Shown here piece after piece: positions 58,897 to 64,000 of a stretch of DNA of 64,000 nt (its first letter is position 1; every line of letters starts with the position of its first letter). The notes below the pieces were generated by a model, which made no database searches, was not told where the DNA came from, and was given only the letters and a program-made list of their open reading frames with translations. The stretch covers positions 3,477,815 through 3,541,814 of the forward strand of contig NC_016633.1 of NCBI RefSeq assembly GCF_000236685.1. The letters are read 5' to 3'. A program made the position numbers and the translations under genes. This DNA comes from Sphaerochaeta pleomorpha str. Grapes. Lineage in GTDB: Bacteria > Spirochaetota > Spirochaetia > Sphaerochaetales > Sphaerochaetaceae.

Positions 58897-60322
58897 GTTC
58901 ATCCTCTAAAAGTAATCGTGCAAGCCGTCCCTCGTCCAGTACAACCGAAAGATTTTTTTCCTGGGTTGGCAAAACAAGACCGGCTTTTGCCCCTTTTGGT
59001 TTCCTCAGGTATTTTACCTGCGTATAATACAAGTCGGCCTTGCCGTCTTTCTTTGCCTTGCTGAATACCAAAGCCAGATTGCCTGCATCGAGGAGAACCT
59101 CCAGGGGAACGGTTTTTCCCTTGAGGTACTTGATAAAGACATAGCCTCCGGGGCAATCGCGGGTATGCATCCAATAATCGTTACCCTTCGCATAATGGCG
59201 AAGCAACTCTTCGTTTTCCTTGGCATTCCTACCCACGAGCAACGTATATAGCCCACTCTTGATCGTAAGCCCTACCGAGGGTACTACTGTCGGTTTGTCC
59301 GCTGTCTCACTGCCAAGCTCCCGTTTCAACCGTTGGATATCCTTGGTCTCATTGCCGGTGAGCGTAAGGATCTGCTCATATTTTTCACGAGTGGTTTCCA
59401 GTTCCTGGCGGGCTTTCTCGTATTCAGCCTTGGCATTCTCATATGTACCTTTTGCCTTCTGGTACCGATCATAGAAAAGAGTGATATTTGCATTGGGGGA
59501 AAGCTTTGGTTCAAGGGCGATAGTCAAAGGTTTTTTCGTGGTCCAGTCTTCCAGGGTTATCGTTTCCGCATGAGGCTTGAGTAAATGGATATTTGAAGAG
59601 AGCAGATCGCCATAAAGCTTATAGGTTTCGAATTTCCCATTTTCTAGCATCTTGCGTTTCAACGAGTTTGCCGTTGCTTCCAGTTGTTTCAACAGCCGGT
59701 CCCCTTTGACGGTAACCTTGTTCAGGACTTGATGGAGGGTTTCCTCATTGCTGCTTTTTGAGTACTCATCCTCAATTTGGCGGTTAAAGGAACCTTCAAC
59801 CCGTTCCCTTACCGAAAAATCCTTTAGGTCTTCGGTTTTTTCCGGCGGGAGAATGAACTGCGATCCGCTTTTCTCGTCTCTCCCGGGCCTGCGGTAGAGC
59901 AGGTCGAGGATCTCGTTGTTCTCATCGGTGGCAATGATGTTCGCTCCAGGGCCACTGTAAAAACGCAGATACAGGTTGATACGCTTGCCATGGTTGTCTA
60001 GTACAAGCTTGACTAGCCGGTCGAAAGGGACCTGGGTAACCGAGATAACCCTGCCACCTTCGAGATTCGCCCTGCAGAACTGAATAAACCGCTGTAACTT
60101 GGCTGTTTTTGTAAACTGTTGCACAGCCAAGGGACGGGTAACCATGTGAAGTCTGCTATAGGGAGTCCCCATCTCGGTATATAACGTCCACCGACCATGC
60201 TGAAAGTGGTAGAAATTCCAGCTCAAAGAGTGGAAGTCATGTTGTACGACACCCTGTAGGACACTGTCTTCGAACGGCAGTTCTTCAACGATTAAAGCAA
60301 TTTCACGCCAATTTAGGGACAT
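58889..60322 (-). CDS. rqcH: RqcH (NFACT-family ribosome quality-control protein)
   Basis: Binds stalled 50S subunits and recruits Ala-tRNA to add alanine tails. 477 residues, shorter than the usual 550-570. NFACT-N part: LYLRFYSGPGANIIATDEN; the essential Asp-Arg pair is in VPFDRLVKLVL (D101 R102). A coiled-coil arm with KAKGTYENAKAEYEKARQE about 295-345, then NFACT-R: LLVGRNAKENEELLRHYAK and DYWMHTRDCPGGYVFIKYL near 375-405. The start ATG is inside the folC end (20-base overlap). Older annotation would call it fibronectin-binding protein. Confidence 0.9.
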   Translation of the reverse strand: MSLNWREIALIVEELPFEDSVLQGVVQHDFHSLSWNFYHFQHGRWTLYTEMGTPYSRLHMVTRPLAVQQFTKTAKLQRFIQFCRANLEGGRVISVTQVPFDRLVKLVLDNHGKRINLYLRFYSGPGANIIATDENNEILDLLYRRPGRDEKSGSQFILPPEKTEDLKDFSVRERVEGSFNRQIEDEYSKSSNEETLHQVLNKVTVKGDRLLKQLEATANSLKRKMLENGKFETYKLYGDLLSSNIHLLKPHAETITLEDWTTKKPLTIALEPKLSPNANITLFYDRYQKAKGTYENAKAEYEKARQELETTREKYEQILTLTGNETKDIQRLKRELGSETADKPTVVPSVGLTIKSGLYTLLVGRNAKENEELLRHYAKGNDYWMHTRDCPGGYVFIKYLKGKTVPLEVLLDAGNLALVFSKAKKDGKADLYYTQVKYLRKPKGAKAGLVLPTQEKNLSVVLDEGRLARLLLEDEHA

Positions 60323-61664
60323 TGTTTCTCCGTAGCTTATCGTATGCTATTTTTATGCCACCTGCAAGGTAGAATGAGCCGCACACCAGAATTGCCTTTT
60401 CACCAGGAGTCGTTTCCAGAGCCAAGGAAAGTGCTTCTTGGTTATCTTCTACCAAAAAAAGCCCTATATCCTGATGGTTCTCCTTCGCCAGGGATTTGAA
60501 AGTCTCAGCTATCAGGGAAATGTCACTCTTTTTGTAACTCCCCGGTTTCGAAACGATAATATGGTCGAAATATTGAAGCACCAAGGAACACATTCCCCTG
60601 TGGTCTTTGTCTTCCAGGGCCCCATAGATGAGAGTATTCCCCTTTCCATACAGCTGGGAGAACGATTCAAACAAGCCCTGCAGGGAATGGATGGTATGGG
60701 CACCGTCTAAAAACACATCGGGCTCTGTCCCAATCTTCTGGAATCGTCCGGGAAGCGAATTCTGTTCGAGGGCTTCAAGCGTATGTTCATTGGTCAGGCC
60801 TAAGGTTTTAAGCACCAGCAAGGCTAGGGCACAGTTTTGTGCCTGCACCTGTCCAAGCATCTTCAGCGAAAGGTGTTCGCTCGAACCATCCTTCCACACA
60901 TAGGAAACTTTTTCGCCTTCCTTGGTCGTCTTGTAACTATAACTTTCCAGTTCCTGGGAAAGGAATCGAATGGGACTACCCTGTTCCCTCGCTTCCTTCT
61001 TGAAAACATCATAGGCTTCCTTGGTTTCGAATCCTACAAAGGAAGGAACGCCTTTTTTGATAATCTTGCTCTTTTCAAAGGCAATGGCCCCAATGGTATT
61101 GCCCAGAATTTTGGTATGTTCGAGCTCGATAGGGCAAAGGACGCTTGCCTCGGGAATAATCGTATTTGTTGCATCAAGCCGACCCCCAAGGCCTGTCTCG
61201 ATTACAGCCCACTGGCATTTGGCCAAGGAGAAAAGCAAAAAAGCATAGGCTGTATAGAGTTCGAATGTAGTAGGGGTGGTTTCGCCCCACTCGTCGGAGA
61301 ACGTGAATCCTTCAAGTCGGGAAAAGAGTTCATTACCTGCCTGTATGAGCATTTCGTCATCGAAGAACGTCCCGCCTAGTGTGAAACGCTCCCGGTAATC
61401 GACCAGATGGGGGGAAAGGTACAGACCGGTTTTATACCCGAGGGCGTGTAGGGCTGAGGCAAGGAAGCTTGCCGTAGAGCCTTTGCCTTTCGAACCTGCG
61501 ATATGGATTTTCTTGTAATCAAGCTCGGGGTGTCCGATGTATTTTAGGATTGCATGCATTCTGTCCAGCCGGTAGGTGCGGGTGGTGTAATGGGTGGTTT
61601 GTTTTTCCAAATTGGTGAAGGTTTCCATGTGGGAAACTATGTCATCGAAATGAGTAAACTGCAT
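60303..61664 (-). CDS. folC: bifunctional folylpolyglutamate synthase/dihydrofolate synthase
   Basis: Adds glutamates to folates, and glutamate to dihydropteroate. 453 residues; P-loop HIAGSKGKGSTASFLASAL near residue 55-73, LSPHLVDYRERFTLGG near 80, and AVIETGLGGRLDATNTI near 150 with DGAHTIHSLQGLF in the C-terminal domain, all typical. Start MQFTHFDD at 61664 follows GAGGT; a TTG start 18 codons upstream is possible. Two directions of overlap (fecE side gap 62, rqcH side overlap 20) put it within the fec-folC-rqcH run. Confidence 0.93.
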   Translation of the reverse strand: MQFTHFDDIVSHMETFTNLEKQTTHYTTRTYRLDRMHAILKYIGHPELDYKKIHIAGSKGKGSTASFLASALHALGYKTGLYLSPHLVDYRERFTLGGTFFDDEMLIQAGNELFSRLEGFTFSDEWGETTPTTFELYTAYAFLLFSLAKCQWAVIETGLGGRLDATNTIIPEASVLCPIELEHTKILGNTIGAIAFEKSKIIKKGVPSFVGFETKEAYDVFKKEAREQGSPIRFLSQELESYSYKTTKEGEKVSYVWKDGSSEHLSLKMLGQVQAQNCALALLVLKTLGLTNEHTLEALEQNSLPGRFQKIGTEPDVFLDGAHTIHSLQGLFESFSQLYGKGNTLIYGALEDKDHRGMCSLVLQYFDHIIVSKPGSYKKSDISLIAETFKSLAKENHQDIGLFLVEDNQEALSLALETTPGEKAILVCGSFYLAGGIKIAYDKLRRNNVPKLA

Positions 61665-61726
61665 ATCTGAAAGTACCTCGGGCGTAACTGTAGTACCATA
61701 CGCCGGTTTGGTCAACAAAACCCTGT

Positions 61727-62482
61727 TCAGAAAAACAGATAGGTGTACCCGTTTTTCCCCTGGACCTTCTCAGTCTGTACCGAAAAGGCCTTGCTGATCA
61801 ATGCTGATTGTTCAGTATGCCCAGGGGAATCATAGCTGAGGATCTTCCCGTTTTCCATCAGGCATATAGCATCACAATAAAGCAGGGCAGAATTGATATC
61901 ATGCAGTACGGCAACAACCCCTTTCCCTTCGTCCCTTAGTTCCTGCATAAGGCAGATAATTTCTCTTTGGAAGCCGAGGTCAAGAAAGGTTGTCGGTTCA
62001 TCGAGGAATACATAGTCGGTATCCTGGGCCAGAACCATAGCCAGATAGGCTTTTTGCCGTTCGCCCCCACTCAGTGACTGGAGGTTCTTATACCTGAGTT
62101 TTTCAAGATCCATTCGTTGGATGGCTTTTTGCACGATATGCCAATCTCTCTCTGAAGGGTTTCGGGAAAAATGCTGGTAGGGGAATCTTCCGTGCATGAC
62201 TAAGGTCTCAACAGAGAGGGAAGGATTTGATTGCATCTGCGAAAGCATCGATACCTTTTGAGCCCAGGGCTTCTCGCCATAAGCCTTTCGTTCCTTACCA
62301 TCCAGAAGAACCTTTCCTTTCGTTGGTTTGACAAGGGCACAGGCTGTTTTCACAAGCGTAGATTTCCCACAACCATTCTTGCCGATGATTGCAACAAATG
62401 AGGCTTTGGGAAAGCCGATGGATAGATTCTCGAGTATTTGCTTTTGACCGTAACTTGTGTATATGGATTCGAGGCTAAGCAA
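61727..62482 (-). CDS. ABC transporter ATP-binding protein, siderophore/haem/cobalamin type
   Basis: 251-residue FecE/FepC-like ATPase: Walker A IIGKNGCGKSTLVKT near residue 38, signature LQSLSGGERQKAYLAMVLAQ near 135, Walker B YVFLDEPTTFLDLG near 157 and the switch His in VLHDINSALLYCD. Start is a TTG at 62482 with AAGGAG upstream; the longer open frame from 62578 lies inside the permease gene. Overlaps that gene by 8 bases. Confidence 0.92.
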   Translation of the reverse strand: MLSLESIYTSYGQKQILENLSIGFPKASFVAIIGKNGCGKSTLVKTACALVKPTKGKVLLDGKERKAYGEKPWAQKVSMLSQMQSNPSLSVETLVMHGRFPYQHFSRNPSERDWHIVQKAIQRMDLEKLRYKNLQSLSGGERQKAYLAMVLAQDTDYVFLDEPTTFLDLGFQREIICLMQELRDEGKGVVAVLHDINSALLYCDAICLMENGKILSYDSPGHTEQSALISKAFSVQTEKVQGKNGYTYLFF

Positions 62483-63485
62483 GGATCGATCTCCTTTTTC
62501 TATCGAACAGCAAATACAGAAAGAAGGGGCTTCCCACAAAGGAAAGTACGATTCCCACAGGGATTTCATAGGGGGCAAACAGAATCCGCGAAAGGATATC
62601 GCATCCTATTGCCATAATGGCTCCGCAAATTGCGCAGAAAGGTATCATTGAACTTCGTTTGGTACCAAGCAACATCCTGACCAGGTGGGGGACTATAAGG
62701 GCAATGAATCCGATCAGGCCACACATGCTTACCACGCTGCCGGCAAGGAGGGCTGACAGAAATAGTGAGGCGAAGCGCACTCTCTCAATAGGTACTCCCA
62801 AAGACTTTGCCGTCTCATCACCTAAAAGCAACATGTGCAAGTTCTTCTGGAGTATTAGCGAAATGGCAATGCTTCCAAGGATGAACCAAGCACAAAAACG
62901 TAACTGGTTTTCGGTAACAAAGGAAAATGAGCCTATGAGAAAGTCAGTTCTCTGCATCTGGGTGTCCGGGAAAAGGGTGATAACAGTATCACTGCAGGCA
63001 GAAAAGAAACTCGAGAGAGCAACCCCTGCAAGGAGTATGGTCGTGCGGGAGGCTTTTGTAGTTTTTGTAAGAAAGTATACTAGCAAAACCGAAACCAAGG
63101 CTCCCAGAAAGGAAGCAAATAGCGTATAGCTTACGAGATGGGGGAACAAGGCTGAAAACAGAACCGTTGCAAACAGGGAACCGGCATTCACCCCGATGAT
63201 ATTCACACTAGCCAAGGGATTGTGCAAGGCTGTCTGCAATAGATATCCACTCACAGCGAGGGCCATTCCACACAGCAAGGCTGCAAGGGTTCTGGGAAAA
63301 CGTACAAATCTTACAATCCTGAAAGCTGTGGAGGTTTGGTCTTGGTGGAAGAGGATTTCCAAAAGTTGGTTTCCTGATATATTCGTTGAGCCCAGGCAAA
63401 GGCTGGAGAGGAACAACAAGGCCAATAGAGCGGTGGAACCCCAAAAAGGCGTGTTGTCAAAAGATAATGTTTTCAAGGTATGCAT
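62475..63485 (-). CDS. FecCD-family ABC transporter permease
   Basis: 336-residue inner-membrane permease with about ten segments. RFPRTLAALLCGMALAVSG and LLQTALHNPLASVNIIGVNAG (FecCD signature) near residues 60-95, and GLIGFIALIVPHLVRMLLG (the family's ATPase-coupling helix) near 260-280. Start at 63485 follows GGAG. Single permease gene, thus a homodimer as in many iron-complex importers. Confidence 0.94.
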   Translation of the reverse strand: MHTLKTLSFDNTPFWGSTALLALLFLSSLCLGSTNISGNQLLEILFHQDQTSTAFRIVRFVRFPRTLAALLCGMALAVSGYLLQTALHNPLASVNIIGVNAGSLFATVLFSALFPHLVSYTLFASFLGALVSVLLVYFLTKTTKASRTTILLAGVALSSFFSACSDTVITLFPDTQMQRTDFLIGSFSFVTENQLRFCAWFILGSIAISLILQKNLHMLLLGDETAKSLGVPIERVRFASLFLSALLAGSVVSMCGLIGFIALIVPHLVRMLLGTKRSSMIPFCAICGAIMAIGCDILSRILFAPYEIPVGIVLSFVGSPFFLYLLFDRKRRSILA

Positions 63486-64000
63486 AGCTTTCACTCCAAC
63501 GGGCATTCGGTTTGTACTGGAAGAGCTCTTTTGGCAAAAACAAATAGTGGGCTTGTTGCACTGCCTTAAGGTCTTTCCATGCAGGATTCGAGGCAAAGTA
63601 TTCTTTCATTGCTTGATTTGCCTGGTCGCTGTCTCCCATGGCAATGGCAAGGATAAAATCAGGGTTTTCTTCCAGAATAGCTTCCATTCCCAAATCAGAT
63701 AGCAAAGAAGGGCGGCGACTTACCAGGTTGTCAGCCCCCAATTCTGTAAGCATCACGTTGATCATGGTATCGGAAGCAAGGGCTTTGACTGAGAGTGCAG
63801 AACAGCGGACGAGTAAAACCGTGGGTTTTTGTACACGGTAGGTCCTTTTTGCCAGAAGAGACTGGATTTGTTCTTGCACTTCAAGTCCATTTTTCCTGTA
63901 CAGATCCTTTCTGCCTGTGATATCAGTGAGGATATTGAGCATCGAAAGAAAATCCTCAAAATGTTCTACTTTGAAAAAGGCATGGGCAATTCCCGACTGT
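63457..64000 (-). CDS. periplasmic iron-complex-type binding protein (C-terminal part, cut by the window end)
   Basis: The frame is open to base 64000, so the N-terminus with any signal lies outside. Visible 180 residues have ADNLVSRRPSLLSDLGMEAI and NPDFILAIAMGDSD, the back half of a TroA/FecB-like binding protein, with KPNARWSESYAYLENIIF at the end. Overlaps the permease gene by 29 bases. Together these three genes form a siderophore-, haem- or corrinoid-type importer; ligand unknown. No terminator between it and folC, which suggests one long transcript. Confidence 0.88.
   Translation of the reverse strand, partial: QSGIAHAFFKVEHFEDFLSMLNILTDITGRKDLYRKNGLEVQEQIQSLLAKRTYRVQKPTVLLVRCSALSVKALASDTMINVMLTELGADNLVSRRPSLLSDLGMEAILEENPDFILAIAMGDSDQANQAMKEYFASNPAWKDLKAVQQAHYLFLPKELFQYKPNARWSESYAYLENIIF

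Overview
The window reads as a chromosome segment of an anaerobic, fermentative bacterium, most probably a non-pathogenic spirochaete of the Sphaerochaeta type. This is inferred from gene content, not from a marker gene: a ferredoxin-linked 2-oxoacid oxidoreductase (korAB), many lipoproteins and small outer-membrane beta-barrel-like proteins, a short RNA polymerase omega-like protein beside miaA, and the style of the murC-yicC and murE-ddl neighbourhoods. Base composition is moderate, and visibly more A+T-rich in the cas region. Coding density is high and many genes overlap by 4-30 bases.

Layout. 1-6735: a tripartite tricarboxylate transporter (tctC-tctB-tctA), a LacI-type regulator and a large flavoprotein of the fumarate reductase family; a perfect 20-bp palindrome sits on the promoter. 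6830-10936 (minus): housekeeping run trmL-proC-serS-pncB. 11183-17994: a self-contained sugar catabolic operon (SorC/LsrR-type regulator, lipoprotein sugar-binding protein, two-domain ABC ATPase, permease, a stand-alone TrpA-like aldolase, an FGGY kinase) preceded by three GAAATTAATTTC-type operators. 18149-23050: uppP, an MFS carrier and a giant PKD/beta-helix lipoprotein. 23573-27804: catalase diverging from korAB. 27841-32945 (minus): murE-ddl-dinB and an MFS carrier. 33040-34358: TSCPD protein and a beta-barrel-like protein.

34765-47220 is the accessory core: a complete type I-C CRISPR-Cas locus (cas3-cas5-cas8c-cas7, a strong hairpin/T-run, then cas4-cas1-cas2), a leader, and an array of 48 full repeats, 48 spacers and a truncated 49th repeat. 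The trailer end is broken by an IS30-family element whose transposase is frameshifted by a 5-bp tandem repeat. Beyond the IS, the last repeat tail abuts the promoter of a 57-residue zinc-ribbon-like gene, and spacer 47 is a near-perfect copy of that promoter, the most unusual observation in the window.

47259-53546: zinc-ribbon protein, murC-yicC-cytidylate kinase-like, a prenyl synthase, a small membrane-type protein, omega-like protein and miaA. 54347-64000: a chitobiase-C-terminal-repeat/DUF1566 lipoprotein, then a minus-strand run in transcription order: siderophore/haem-type ABC importer (binding protein, cut by the window end; permease; ATPase), folC, rqcH, a MEMO-family protein and a one-pass membrane protein of unknown function.

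All calls come from reading sequence and family knowledge; no database search was run.
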